Source of the DNA: Halothece sp. PCC 7418
GTDB taxonomy: Bacteria > Cyanobacteriota > Cyanobacteriia > Cyanobacteriales > Rubidibacteraceae
NCBI RefSeq assembly: GCF_000317635.1
Contig: NC_019779.1
Span: 2,604,001 to 2,668,000 of the forward strand
Reading direction: 5' to 3'
Length of the DNA: 64,000 nucleotides
Part shown: positions 46,674 to 56,700 of the stretch, one piece after another
How positions within the stretch are numbered: the first letter of the stretch is position 1
Layout of the letters: each line of letters begins with the position of its first letter
Position numbers and translations under genes: made by a program
Notes under the pieces: model-generated
Told to the model about the DNA's origin: nothing
What the model saw: only the letters and a program-made list of their open reading frames with translations
Database searches by the model: none

Positions 46674-48917
46674 ATGACAATTTCTGAATTTAATTCACAA
46701 CGCCTTTCTCGTCGGTTTCGCTGGCGGGTGTCACGTTTACGGCTGACAACATTCGTTTTATTGACTGTTATTCTGATTGCTGCTGGTATCGCGATCGCGT
46801 GGTTTGCTGGAGAAGGTACAATTACTCAGTTATTTGACCAACTCTATCAACTGCAACAGAATCCCCCGCAACTGTTAGAAGCCCCGATGAATGCTTCAAG
46901 AAGACAGTTATTGCTACCCGCTTTAATTTTATTAGGCTTGGTCTTTATTATTACAAAAACTGTTCCCACTCCCAGAGGGTGGGCAAGATTTGTGATTGTT
47001 GTAATTTTATTAGCTTTAACAGGACGTTATCTTGTGTGGCGATCAATGACCACATTAAATCTGAGTGACCCGTTAAACGGAACCATTAGTTTAACCTTAT
47101 TTGCCCTCGAAATGCTGATTTTAGTGAGTAGTGGCATTCAGCTATTTTTAATGTTAAATGTTAAAAATCGTTCACCACAAGCGGATCAACTGGAACCCGA
47201 TGTTAAATCTGGAAAATTTCGCCCCACCGTTGATATTTTAATTCCCAGTTATGATGAACCCGAATTTATTTTAAGACGCACCATTATCGGTTGTCAGGCG
47301 ATTAATTATGAACCGAAACGAGTTTATTTATTAGATGATACGCGCCGACCTCATATTAAAGCCCTCACTGAAGAATTAGGGTGTGACTATATCACACGCC
47401 CGACCAATGAACACGCGAAAGCGGGCAACTTAAATAACGCTTTACCGAAAACAGATGGGGAATTAATTGTTGTTTTTGATGCCGATTTTGTCCCCACTAA
47501 GAACTTTTTACAGCGCACGGTGGGATTTTTCCAAGATGAAAATATGGCGTTAGTGCAGACCCCACAAAGTTTTTATAATGCTGATCCGATCGCGCATAAT
47601 TTAGGCTTAGAAGATATTTTAACCCCAGAAGAAGAAGTCTTTTATCGACAAATTCAACCGATTAAAGATGGCGCAGGAAGTGTGGTTTGTTCGGGAACTG
47701 CCTTTATTGTTAGGCGATCCGCTTTAGAAGCAGCAGGAGGCTTTGTCACCGAATCTTTAAGTGAAGATTACTTTACTGGAATTCGCATTTCCGCACAAGG
47801 CTATCATCTTGCTTATTTAGATGAAAAATTAAGTGCAGGGTTAGCAGCCGAGAATATTGGCGCTCATATTACCCAAAGAATTCGGTGGGCGCGAGGAACA
47901 TTACAAGCCTTTTTTATTCAAGCCAACCCATTAACAATTTCTGGTTTAAGTTGGAAACAACGTCTTGCCCATTTAGAAGGTTTATTGCATTGGTTTACCA
48001 GTTTCTCTCGAATCTTTTTCTTATTGATGCCCTTGGCTTACTCATTTTTAAGAGTGCTTCCATTACGCACCACAGTTGAAGATGTCATTTATTTCTTTTT
48101 ACCCTTCTATATTGTTCAATTAACTGTATTTTCTTGGCTCAATTGTCGGAGTCGATCCAGTTTACTCTCTGATATTTACTCACTGGTTTCTGCGTTTCCC
48201 TTGGCTGTAACTGCAATTCAAGTCCTGATTAATCCCTTTTCTTCTGGGTTTAAAGTCACCCCGAAAGGCGTTAAAGGAGAGAACAAAATTCGTTTTAACT
48301 GGACATTAGCAATGCCCTTACTGATTCTCTTTATCTTAACCGCAATTAGTTTGTGGCGTTGCTTAGGAATGACAATTATGGGAAGTGGTCATGACTGGCG
48401 TTTAGGCTGGGTTTGGAGTGCCTATAATTTATTTATGTTAGGAACAGCCCTCCTGATTTTATTAGATATTCCCGCCCAAGATGTGTATCAATGGTTTAAT
48501 TTACGGCGAGTTGTTGCTGTAAAATTTGGCAATGAAACGATTTGGGGAGTCACCACAAAACTGTCAGAAGTGGGATTAGAAATGGCACTCACTCATTCAG
48601 TTGAACTCCCACCTCATTTAGAATCTTATGCCGTGAAGTTAGAATTAGTTGAAGAAAAAATTACATTACAAGGGGTGATTACTGCTTTAGATGGAAATGG
48701 AGAGTTTCCGCGACTAAAAATTCAGTTTGAAAACTTAACCACGGAACAAAATCGAGATTTAGTGGAACTCTTATTCTGTCGCCCTGGACAATGGTTAAGT
48801 AAGTCTTCTCCAGGAGAAATTCAGTCTTTATGGATTTTATTACGAATTGTTTTAAGACCTAATTTCTTATTCCGAAATCGCCAAGAAATTAAAGGAGTCC
48901 AAGTCGCGCAGATTTAA
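46674..48917 (+). CDS. Cellulose synthase-like family 2 glycosyltransferase with PilZ-like tail
   Basis: The 747-residue membrane processive glycosyltransferase resembles BcsA. The GT-A domain lies between membrane segments (27-50, 75-150, then 420-580). DDTRRP (near 222) and FDADF (near 268) bind UDP-sugar and metal; SEDYFTG (near 364) stands for the usual TED; QRIRW (near 400) holds the growing chain. The last 150 residues look like a PilZ domain but show LRRVVAVKF and KLSEVG in place of clear RxxxR and DxSxxG, so c-di-GMP binding is doubtful. It probably makes cellulose or another beta-glycan; no bcsB neighbour is present. Confidence 0.85.
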   Translation: MTISEFNSQRLSRRFRWRVSRLRLTTFVLLTVILIAAGIAIAWFAGEGTITQLFDQLYQLQQNPPQLLEAPMNASRRQLLLPALILLGLVFIITKTVPTPRGWARFVIVVILLALTGRYLVWRSMTTLNLSDPLNGTISLTLFALEMLILVSSGIQLFLMLNVKNRSPQADQLEPDVKSGKFRPTVDILIPSYDEPEFILRRTIIGCQAINYEPKRVYLLDDTRRPHIKALTEELGCDYITRPTNEHAKAGNLNNALPKTDGELIVVFDADFVPTKNFLQRTVGFFQDENMALVQTPQSFYNADPIAHNLGLEDILTPEEEVFYRQIQPIKDGAGSVVCSGTAFIVRRSALEAAGGFVTESLSEDYFTGIRISAQGYHLAYLDEKLSAGLAAENIGAHITQRIRWARGTLQAFFIQANPLTISGLSWKQRLAHLEGLLHWFTSFSRIFFLLMPLAYSFLRVLPLRTTVEDVIYFFLPFYIVQLTVFSWLNCRSRSSLLSDIYSLVSAFPLAVTAIQVLINPFSSGFKVTPKGVKGENKIRFNWTLAMPLLILFILTAISLWRCLGMTIMGSGHDWRLGWVWSAYNLFMLGTALLILLDIPAQDVYQWFNLRRVVAVKFGNETIWGVTTKLSEVGLEMALTHSVELPPHLESYAVKLELVEEKITLQGVITALDGNGEFPRLKIQFENLTTEQNRDLVELLFCRPGQWLSKSSPGEIQSLWILLRIVLRPNFLFRNRQEIKGVQVAQI

Positions 48918-48954
48918 TTAATAAGAGAAAAGCCATAATCAACTCTCACTAATG

Positions 48955-48979
48955 GTAGGGTGGGCAAGGCAAACCCTAC
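48955..48979. repeat. Diverged GTAGGGTGGGCA palindrome
   Basis: GTAGGGTGGGCA is followed by an altered right arm AACCCTAC. It is the third and weakest copy of the repeat in the window, just after the glycosyltransferase stop. Confidence 0.6.
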
Positions 48980-49096
48980 AGGAAAACAGTCATTCATCCA
49001 TCCGTTTTGAACGGATGGACGGGGCTTTCAAGGTGCGGAGGAAACCTCCGCACACAGCCCCTCATGAATGACGACTAAGGACTTTAGTCCTTTGTG

Positions 49097-49459
49097 TCAT
49101 TTTCCTCTTTGATTCTCAATATACTTCTTAATTGTTTCTGAACTGACATTTCCTGCTGTACTTACAAAATAACTGGGAGTCCATAAAGTGGGAAGTTTTT
49201 TCAATTCGGGAAATTCCTTCCTCAAATGATGAGAAGCCCGTCCTTTAATTTTTTTAACCACCACACTTGGGGCATAAGTAGGATCGGTATTCAAAAAAAG
49301 ATGAACATGGTCTGGCAGAATTTCGCAAGCAATCAGCCTCCAATTATTCTCTTTACAAAGTCCAAATATAATTTCTTGGAGACGGTGTTCAATTTCTCCA
49401 ACTAAAACCTTTTTTCTTCTTTTTGGACAGAAAACAAAGTGGTAGTTAAGGAGAGTCAC
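49097..49459 (-). CDS. tnpA: IS200-type transposase TnpA
   Basis: The HUH transposase of about 120 residues carries PDHVHLFL, with the two metal-binding His, and the catalytic Tyr in IKKYIENQ followed by Gln four residues on. Compared with the tnpA at 42129, this ending is intact. The annotated start is GTG 49459; the upstream sequence reads DEYRRNPHS in frame, as in many relatives, so an earlier non-ATG start is possible. Confidence 0.88.
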   Translation of the reverse strand: MTLLNYHFVFCPKRRKKVLVGEIEHRLQEIIFGLCKENNWRLIACEILPDHVHLFLNTDPTYAPSVVVKKIKGRASHHLRKEFPELKKLPTLWTPSYFVSTAGNVSSETIKKYIENQRGK

Positions 49460-49554
49460 TGAATGTGGATTTCTTCTGTATTCGTCAGGCTGATTTTTCC
49501 TTGACTGTATGTTGATAATACAAGTACAATATACTTAATGTAACAACTAATCCC

Positions 49555-50940
49555 ATGTCATATCAAACGACTAAGTTGAACATCACAAAAAATATCAGTG
49601 ACCAAACTAGAGATGTTTTGGTATTTCTGTGCCACGAAGCAAATAATCTTTGGAATACAGCGGTCTATCAAATTAGGCAAAACCACTTTGCTACTTGTGG
49701 AGTCCGAGAATTTTTTGATAAAAATGACTGCTTTCGTCGTCAATTCAGGGACAAAAAAGTAAAAGTTAGTTATCCTCAACTTGGTAAAGACTTTAAGGAA
49801 AACCAGCATTATCAATGGCTAGGCGCACAGCAAGGTCAACAAGTCTTAAAATCAGTCGAGGAGGCGTTTAAGTCTTATAACGAACTGTTGGAAATGTGGT
49901 TCAACGGAGAAATTGACCAGAAACCAAAACTCCCAAATTATAGAACAAAGGGAGGGTTATGTGATTTTACTTTTCCACGCCAATCTCTTCGTTTTAATCA
50001 CGAAAATGGTTCTTGGTTTTTGCCAATGAGTAAAATGATTAAAGAACATTGGGTAAAAGAAAAAGAGGAGTTTTCAATTCCCTCAGTCAATTATATTGGC
50101 GATACCAATGTCGCAGAAATCAGAATCCTTCCTCAGCATGGAAAACTTTGGGCGGAACTTGTTTACAAGGTGGAAGAAAAAGTGGCGACCGATTTAGATT
50201 ATTCTCAGGCTTTGGGATGTGATCCAGGAGTAAATAATCTGCTAACTTGTGTCTCCACTCTCGGAAAAAGTTTCATTGTTGACGGACATAAAATTAAGGG
50301 TGTAAATGCTAAATACAACAAAACAGTTGCTAAATACAAACAAGGGAAGTCGGATTTTTATTGTGATGAATACTTGGGTGAGTTAACCCATAAACGATCA
50401 TGTTTTATGCGTGATGCTGTGAATAAGACAGCACGGTTTATCATTAATTATTGTCTTAATCATCGTATCGGTAACATTGTTTTCGGTTGGGGACAAGGAG
50501 TGAAAACAAATTGCAATCTGGGTTCAAAAAATAACCAAAACTTCGTACAGATACCCACAGCTAGGCTCAAGAATCAAATTAAAGAGTTGGCAGAATTAGT
50601 GGGAATTAAGTTTACTGAAACCGAGGAAAGTTACACCTCTTGTAGCTCATTTTTAGATAATGATTACTTGCCAGTGTTCGGCGGCGAGAAACCTGCCAAC
50701 TGGAAAGAATCAGGAAAAAGAGTTAAAAGAGGGCTATATCAAACTCGTAAGGGTAAGTTAATTAATGCTGATTGTAACGGTGCAGCTAATATCCTAAGAA
50801 AGGTAAGTACACAGTTAGGCTTAGGTCTAACCGAGGTATGTCGGGCAGTCTTGAGTCTGCCCAAGCGGTATGATGTTTTCAGTTTGCTGAAGAAATCATA
50901 CCGTAAACGCGGAGAAGTGAGATTTAATCTCGCTTCGTAG
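49555..50940 (+). CDS. tnpB: TnpB family RNA-guided nuclease, EESYTS subtype
   Basis: The 461-residue RuvC-type protein has Asp in LGCDPGVNNL and Asp in NADCNGAANI. Instead of a zinc ribbon it has the ETEESYTSCSSFLDND segment typical of one large TnpB branch; IVFGWGQGVK replaces the IVxEDL strand seen elsewhere, so the middle acidic residue may come from EES. The ATG is at 49555. Final codons lie within the CGGTATGAT/ATCATACCG hairpin that could serve as guide-RNA scaffold. Confidence 0.87.
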   Translation: MSYQTTKLNITKNISDQTRDVLVFLCHEANNLWNTAVYQIRQNHFATCGVREFFDKNDCFRRQFRDKKVKVSYPQLGKDFKENQHYQWLGAQQGQQVLKSVEEAFKSYNELLEMWFNGEIDQKPKLPNYRTKGGLCDFTFPRQSLRFNHENGSWFLPMSKMIKEHWVKEKEEFSIPSVNYIGDTNVAEIRILPQHGKLWAELVYKVEEKVATDLDYSQALGCDPGVNNLLTCVSTLGKSFIVDGHKIKGVNAKYNKTVAKYKQGKSDFYCDEYLGELTHKRSCFMRDAVNKTARFIINYCLNHRIGNIVFGWGQGVKTNCNLGSKNNQNFVQIPTARLKNQIKELAELVGIKFTETEESYTSCSSFLDNDYLPVFGGEKPANWKESGKRVKRGLYQTRKGKLINADCNGAANILRKVSTQLGLGLTEVCRAVLSLPKRYDVFSLLKKSYRKRGEVRFNLAS

Positions 50941-51002
50941 CAACGTTTGGAATCTATGTTTTTCAAAACATGGAGAACTCAATCATACAGTATCAAACAA
51001 AG

Positions 51003-52124
51003 ATGATTCCAATTTATACTCAAATTCAGCAAGGTAATCGTTGGCTCAATCAATATCGCGGAAAACGTCCTGCCTTAGCTTGTGTGTTAGGCTTTACGGA
51101 AACGGGTTTATTGCCTGAAATCTCTGCAGCAGGAGCAACGCCTGATGATCGTCGTTATACCGCGATCGCGGATGGAGAATGTTTAGTCAATGGCATCCAA
51201 CCGCACCCGAAACATCCCTTACCTCCCCTCACTGTCGGTGCATCGCCAACCTTGATTTCCCGTGCTTTTGTAGAAGCCTTAGACTTACCCGTTTATCTCT
51301 TTAATGCGGGTTTACCAAAACCGCCAGCCGTCCCTCATATTGATTTAGGGGGAATCCCCGCGCAATGCGTTTCTACAGGTCAGGCGTTACCGCGATCAAA
51401 AGTGGAGGCGTTATTTGCCCAAGGATGGCAATGGGGAGAAGTCCTTGCCAAGACCGTCAAAGACAGTTATTTAATCATTGGGGAATGCGTGGTCGGTGGC
51501 ACAACAACGGCCCTGGGATTACTCACGGGACTGAGAATTGCTGCTGCCAACAAGGTCAACAGTAGTCACCCACATTGTAATCATCGCCAAAAATGGGAAA
51601 TTGTGCAAGCGGGGTTAGGGCGAACCGATTGGTATTTTCAGCAAACGCCAGTTGATCCCTTTGGTGTCGTTGCTGCCGTCGGTGATCCGATGCAAGCAGT
51701 GGTTGCGGGAATGGCTCTTTCAGCGAGTCGGGAAGTGGGGGTGTTACTGGCTGGGGGAACGCAAATGCTGGCGATTTATGCGCTGATGCAACGTTTGCTG
51801 CGTGAAGGCAGTCGCGGTAAGTTAGAACAGGTGGCGGTGGGAACAACCCGTTGGGTGACAGAAGATTTAACTGGCGATACGGTGGGCTTAGCTAATACCT
51901 TAGAGGATGTTCCTTTATTGGCGACTGGTTTAAGTTTTGCCGAATCTCGTTATCCGCAGTTGAATGCCTATGAAGACGGTTATGTGAAAGAAGGGGTGGC
52001 TGCAGGAGGCTGCGCGATCGCGGCTCATTTATATTTAGGATGGAATCAAGCTCAGTTACTCCATACCATTGAGTCTCTAGTTGAACAATATGCAGAAATC
52101 GGCTCAAACGCTGATCACTTCTAA
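51003..52124 (+). CDS. CobT-like nicotinate-nucleotide phosphoribosyltransferase family protein (TIGR00303)
   Basis: From the ATG of MIPIYTQIQQG (51003) the protein has 373 residues; 11 codons upstream derive from the IS border. CVLGFTETGLLPEISAAGAT, AIADGECLVNG and LIIGECVVGGTTTALGLLTGL match the cyanobacterial/archaeal family related to CobT, which joins dimethylbenzimidazole or another base with ribose phosphate in cobamide synthesis. Whether it uses adenine (pseudocobalamin) is unknown. The last 21 bp overlap the decarboxylase gene convergently. Confidence 0.85.
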   Translation: MIPIYTQIQQGNRWLNQYRGKRPALACVLGFTETGLLPEISAAGATPDDRRYTAIADGECLVNGIQPHPKHPLPPLTVGASPTLISRAFVEALDLPVYLFNAGLPKPPAVPHIDLGGIPAQCVSTGQALPRSKVEALFAQGWQWGEVLAKTVKDSYLIIGECVVGGTTTALGLLTGLRIAAANKVNSSHPHCNHRQKWEIVQAGLGRTDWYFQQTPVDPFGVVAAVGDPMQAVVAGMALSASREVGVLLAGGTQMLAIYALMQRLLREGSRGKLEQVAVGTTRWVTEDLTGDTVGLANTLEDVPLLATGLSFAESRYPQLNAYEDGYVKEGVAAGGCAIAAHLYLGWNQAQLLHTIESLVEQYAEIGSNADHF

Positions 52125-53576
52125 GGTCTCCAAACTAGAATCACGACATCCCGTAAGACTGACGTTGCTACCCAACGCCAGCACCTGTTGTAAGTAAGTG
52201 AGGGCTTCTGCTGTAATCGTTTCTCCAGGCATTAAAACGGGGATTCCTGGAGGATAAGGACAAACGAATTCTGCACTGATTTGACCAATAGTAGATGATA
52301 CAGGTAGGGTCTTCTTTTCGCTAAAGAAGGCTTGACGAGGAGAAATACAAGGCGCAAGGGGGGGCAAAGCAGAGAGTTTCATCTTGCTGATTTCTTCTGC
52401 TGTTTTCTTCTCTTTTAATGCCCTCAACCCCTTGACGAGAGCTTCTATGTCAGCTTCAGTATTGCCAAAAGTAACCACAAAGGTCAAGGTTTTTGCGGTG
52501 GGTAACTCTGCGGTGACAGCGAATTGTTCATGTAAGATTTCGTCTGCTGCAAAGCCAGTCAACCCCAAAGCAGAGACATCGACACTCAGGCGGGTGGGGT
52601 CGATTGCTTGACAGCCCAGTTGGGGGGTAGCAGGAGAAAAAACAGTGATTTCAGGAATAGTTTTGATTTTCTCAGTGGCTTGTTGGGCTAAGGCTAAAGC
52701 CTGTCCTAATAATTTTTCCCCTGCGGTGGCGACTTGTTGACGCGCTGCATCGAGGGAGGCTAACAGTAAATGACTAGGACTACTAGATTGTAAACACTGT
52801 AATGCAGAGGTGAGAGCAGTTGCACTAACTCGTTGTCCTTTCTGATGGAGGAGAGAAGCCTGAGTGAGTGCGCCTAAGGTTTTGTGTAGTGACTGGATCA
52901 CCACATCTGCACCCAGAGTGAGAGGAGATTTCGGAAACTGGGGATGAAACCCAAAATGCGCCCCGTGTGCAGCATCCACAAGGAGAGGAATCTGATGCGA
53001 ATGAGCAATTTGAGCTATGGTTTCAATGTCGGCGCAAACCCCTTGATAGGTGGGAGAAGTGATGAGGATAGCTTTGCTGTCAGGATGTTGCGCGATCGCG
53101 CTGTGGAAAGCGGTTGGTGTGAGGTTGTAGGGTAAATCGAAGCTGGAATCATACACGGGATTGATAAAAATCGGAATTGCTCCTGATAAAATTAGTCCCG
53201 CGATCGCGCTTTGATGAACCGTGCGAGGCAAAATAATTTTCTCACCCTCGCCACAAGTCGCTAAAATTGCAGCCATCACCCCAGAAGTGGAACCATTGGC
53301 TAAAAACCAAGTTTGATCCGCTCCAAAGGCCTCAGCAGCTAACCCTTGCGCTTGTTTCATTACGCCTTCTGGCGGAAACAGGTTTCCAAACTCAGGCAAT
53401 TCTGGTAAATCGTAACGAAAGACATCCTCTCCAAATAAGGCTAATAATCGAGACGAGATCCCTTTTCCTCGTTTATGTCCAGGGACATAAAATGGCGCAT
53501 GAGGGCGGTTGCTACTTCCCCTCAGTGCATCTAACAAGGGGGTATTTATTTGTGATCTGTATTCAAAATCATTCAT
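52104..53576 (-). CDS. Orn/Lys/Arg decarboxylase family PLP enzyme
   Basis: The 490-residue fold type I PLP enzyme has its cofactor lysine in SLHKTLGALTQ (near 230) and the preceding DAAHGAHFGF. FYVPGHKRGKG at the start and the C-terminal CPYPPGIPVLMPGE are both hallmarks of the short group of basic amino acid decarboxylases. The substrate, arginine or lysine, cannot be fixed. It would feed polyamine synthesis. The gene faces the CobT-like gene. Confidence 0.9.
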   Translation of the reverse strand: MNDFEYRSQINTPLLDALRGSSNRPHAPFYVPGHKRGKGISSRLLALFGEDVFRYDLPELPEFGNLFPPEGVMKQAQGLAAEAFGADQTWFLANGSTSGVMAAILATCGEGEKIILPRTVHQSAIAGLILSGAIPIFINPVYDSSFDLPYNLTPTAFHSAIAQHPDSKAILITSPTYQGVCADIETIAQIAHSHQIPLLVDAAHGAHFGFHPQFPKSPLTLGADVVIQSLHKTLGALTQASLLHQKGQRVSATALTSALQCLQSSSPSHLLLASLDAARQQVATAGEKLLGQALALAQQATEKIKTIPEITVFSPATPQLGCQAIDPTRLSVDVSALGLTGFAADEILHEQFAVTAELPTAKTLTFVVTFGNTEADIEALVKGLRALKEKKTAEEISKMKLSALPPLAPCISPRQAFFSEKKTLPVSSTIGQISAEFVCPYPPGIPVLMPGETITAEALTYLQQVLALGSNVSLTGCRDSSLETLEVISV

Positions 53577-53793
53577 TCACTTAAACTGACTGCAACTGCT
53601 ACCCTACTGAGAATTACTATAATCTTTTTTTAAGATTTGATCTAAAATGAGAAATACCTTGTTATTTAAATTTTTTATAACAATTGATTGATCATACAAG
53701 TTTTATATGTTCTCCGTAAACATATCAGCAGTTAAGAGGCTTGTTGGCACAATTCTAGTTTGATGAGACTTCTAAGCAGCCAAGGGCGCAGTT

Positions 53794-56700
53794 ATGACAC
53801 AAATTTCCGATTCTGAGAGCCAATTGTTAAGATTTGCTGATTTGCAGGTGTTTGAGCATTTAAGCTCACCAATCTGGATTTATGACGTGCAGCAAAATCA
53901 AATCCTCTGGGCAAATTCAGCAGCACGCGAGAGTTGGGAAGTTTCGTCTGTAAAAGCGATTAATGAAGGGAATGGCGACTCTGTGCAAATTGAAGCTACT
54001 AACCTGATCGCCAATCAAAGACAATTACTGAGTGAAGCAAGAAATAGGGTCACTTGGACAATGACTCACTCTGAGAAGCGATTAAGGTTTGACAGTCTTT
54101 GTTCCAGAATCTACTTAGAGGGATATGATTTTACGGTTTTAGTTGAAGCAACGCCCTTGTTGAATGAAGCCAGCAATGATTGTGATGCCGTTGCAGGAGT
54201 AGGAAATATCAGCGATCGCGCCTGGAATCAACGACAACTGAAAGAACAGACAGGGATTCTCGAAGCGATTGCCACGCATCAGCCCCTTTCCCAGATTTTA
54301 AGGCAACTCATTCGCACCCTAGAAACCCTGATTCCCAACCGCATTGGCTCATTTTTACTCTACGATCCCAAACGCCATTGTTTAGGGTCAGGGGAAGCGA
54401 TTAATCTTCCTGTGGAATATCTCCAAGCCTTAGAAGGCTTACCTATAGGCCCAAAAGTAGGTTGTTGTGGGACAGCAGCTTATCTCAGAAAACCCGTGAT
54501 TGTCAGTAATATCGCCACCGATCCCCTCTGGGAAGAGTTTCGAGATTTAGCACTGAGGTTTCACTTAAAAGCAGCATGGTCTTATCCGATTTTCGGGGAA
54601 AATAGGGCGTTACTGGGAACATTTTGCTGTTACTCTCAAAAGATCGAAAAACCAACCCCCCACGATTTAGATGTAACACAAATGATCACTCACTTAGCTG
54701 GGTTAGCCATTACTCAAGATCAAGTGACGAAGGAAAGGGATCAAAAACTGGCATTAGTGGAAGCTGCGGTAGATGGGATTGGAATAGTGGAAAATGATTG
54801 TTTTTGCTATCTCAATCAAGCTCATGCGGAGATATTTGGCTATGATTCCCCTGATGAGTTAGTGGGGTGCAGTTGGCGAATTCTTTATTCCCCCGAAGAA
54901 GCAGCCCGTCTGGAACAAGTGATGATGCCAATGTTACAACAACAGGGGTATTGGCGAGGAAGCGCGATCGGGCAACGAAAAGATGGGACAATGTTTCCTC
55001 AAGAAATCTCCCTCACTCTGGTTGATGAAGATAAAATCATTTGTGTCGGTCGGGATATCAGCGATCGCGCTGCTGTAGAACAGGCTTGGCGAGAAAGTGA
55101 AAAGAAATATCGCAGCATCTTTGAAAATATCACCCAAGGCATTTTTCAAGTCACCCTTGAGGGTCAATATCTCAATGTAAATCCTTTTTTAGCCCAGCTT
55201 TACGGTTATGACTCACCAGAAGATCTCATCAAAAACATTACCAACTTAGCAGAGGAACTCTATGTTGATCCGCAACGTTGTCATAAATTATCTCAAATCA
55301 CCTTAAAATATTGCACAGTCAAAAACTTTGAATCGCAAGTTTACCGTAAAGACGGAACAAAAATCTGGATTTCTGTAACCCAACACGCGGTCTATGACAA
55401 AGCAGGTCATTTTCTTTTCTTTGAAGGGGTAATCGAAGATATTACCGCCCGTAAGGAAGCAGAAGATCAACTCTACTACCAAGCCTTTCATGATGGGCTA
55501 ACCCAACTCTCGAACCGTACTTGGTTTGTGCAACGGTTAGAAGGGGCAATCTATGCTTACGAAAAAGGCTTCACCGAAAGTTGTTATGCTGTCTTTTTCA
55601 TTGACTTAGATCGCTTCAAAATCATTAATGATAGCCTCGGACATATTACAGGAGATGAACTCCTCAAACAAGTCGCTGATCGTTTCAAGAGTGCCGTTAG
55701 CGATCATTATCTCATTGCTCGTTTTGGTGGAGATGAGTTTGCTCTTCTCGCCACTAATATTAATTGCCAAGAAGATTGTAGCGACATTGCACAAAAATTA
55801 ATTGATACCTGCCAAGACCCTTTTCTCTTAAAAGGAAATCGCTATTTTATTGGGGTCAGTATTGGGATTGCTGTTGGTGATTTATATTATCAAACGCCAG
55901 AAGAAGTGTTACGAGATGCTGATGCAGCAATGTATGAAGCAAAAGCTAAGGGCAGAGGATATGTTTTCTTCCAACCTGAAATCAGAGAACGAGTTTTATC
56001 TTGTTTATTACTAGAAAATGATTTAGAGGGAGCAATTGAACGCGAAGAATTTCAACTCCGCTATCAACACTTAGTGTATCTAGAAACCAACCAACTTTAT
56101 GGCTTTGAAGTGCTTTTGCGATGGATTCATCCCCAACGAGGAGCAATTTCACCCGCCGATTTTATTCCCATTGCAGAACAAACAGGGGTGATTAAAGAAC
56201 TCGATGCTTGGGTTTTAAAACAAAGTTGTCGTCAGCTTCGTCAATGGCAAAATCAATTTTCTACTGCAAAAGATTTAGTAATTAGCGTAAATTTATCCCC
56301 TGTGGAATTACTGCAACCCAACTTAGTGGAACAAATTGCAGACACCTTAAAGGAAGAAGGCATTGCTCCCCATTGTATTCGCTTAGAACTCACAGAAACC
56401 GCCTTTCTCGATAACACTCGCCTCGACATCTTCCAGCAATTACAAGCCCTAGGAATACAAATTAGCATTGATGATTTTGGGACAGGAGAATCCTCTTTAA
56501 GTCGTTTACATCAATTGCCTTTAAGTACGATTAAAGTTGATCGGGTATTTGTCCAACAATTAGATCAAGGTCATTCTGGAAAAGCACTGGTTCAAACCAT
56601 TCTCAACTTAGCCCATAGTTTAGGAGTAAACACTCTTTCCGAAGGAATTGAAACCCAACAGCAACGAGATACGTTATTGAACTTAGGATGTCTTTTAGGA

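Larger units (their letters stand above)
48990..50965. mobile_element. IS200/IS605 family element with divergent tnpA and tnpB, second copy type
   Basis: tnpA (minus) and tnpB (plus) diverge around 49460-49554. On the tnpA side TCCATCCGTT/AACGGATGGA (48997-49019) is followed by GGGGC, GTGCGGAGGaaaCCTCCGCAC and GCCCC (49021-49061). On the tnpB side CGGTATGAT pairs with ATCATACCG around 50866-50905. Both proteins look complete. The element abuts the start of the CobT-like gene. Confidence 0.8.
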
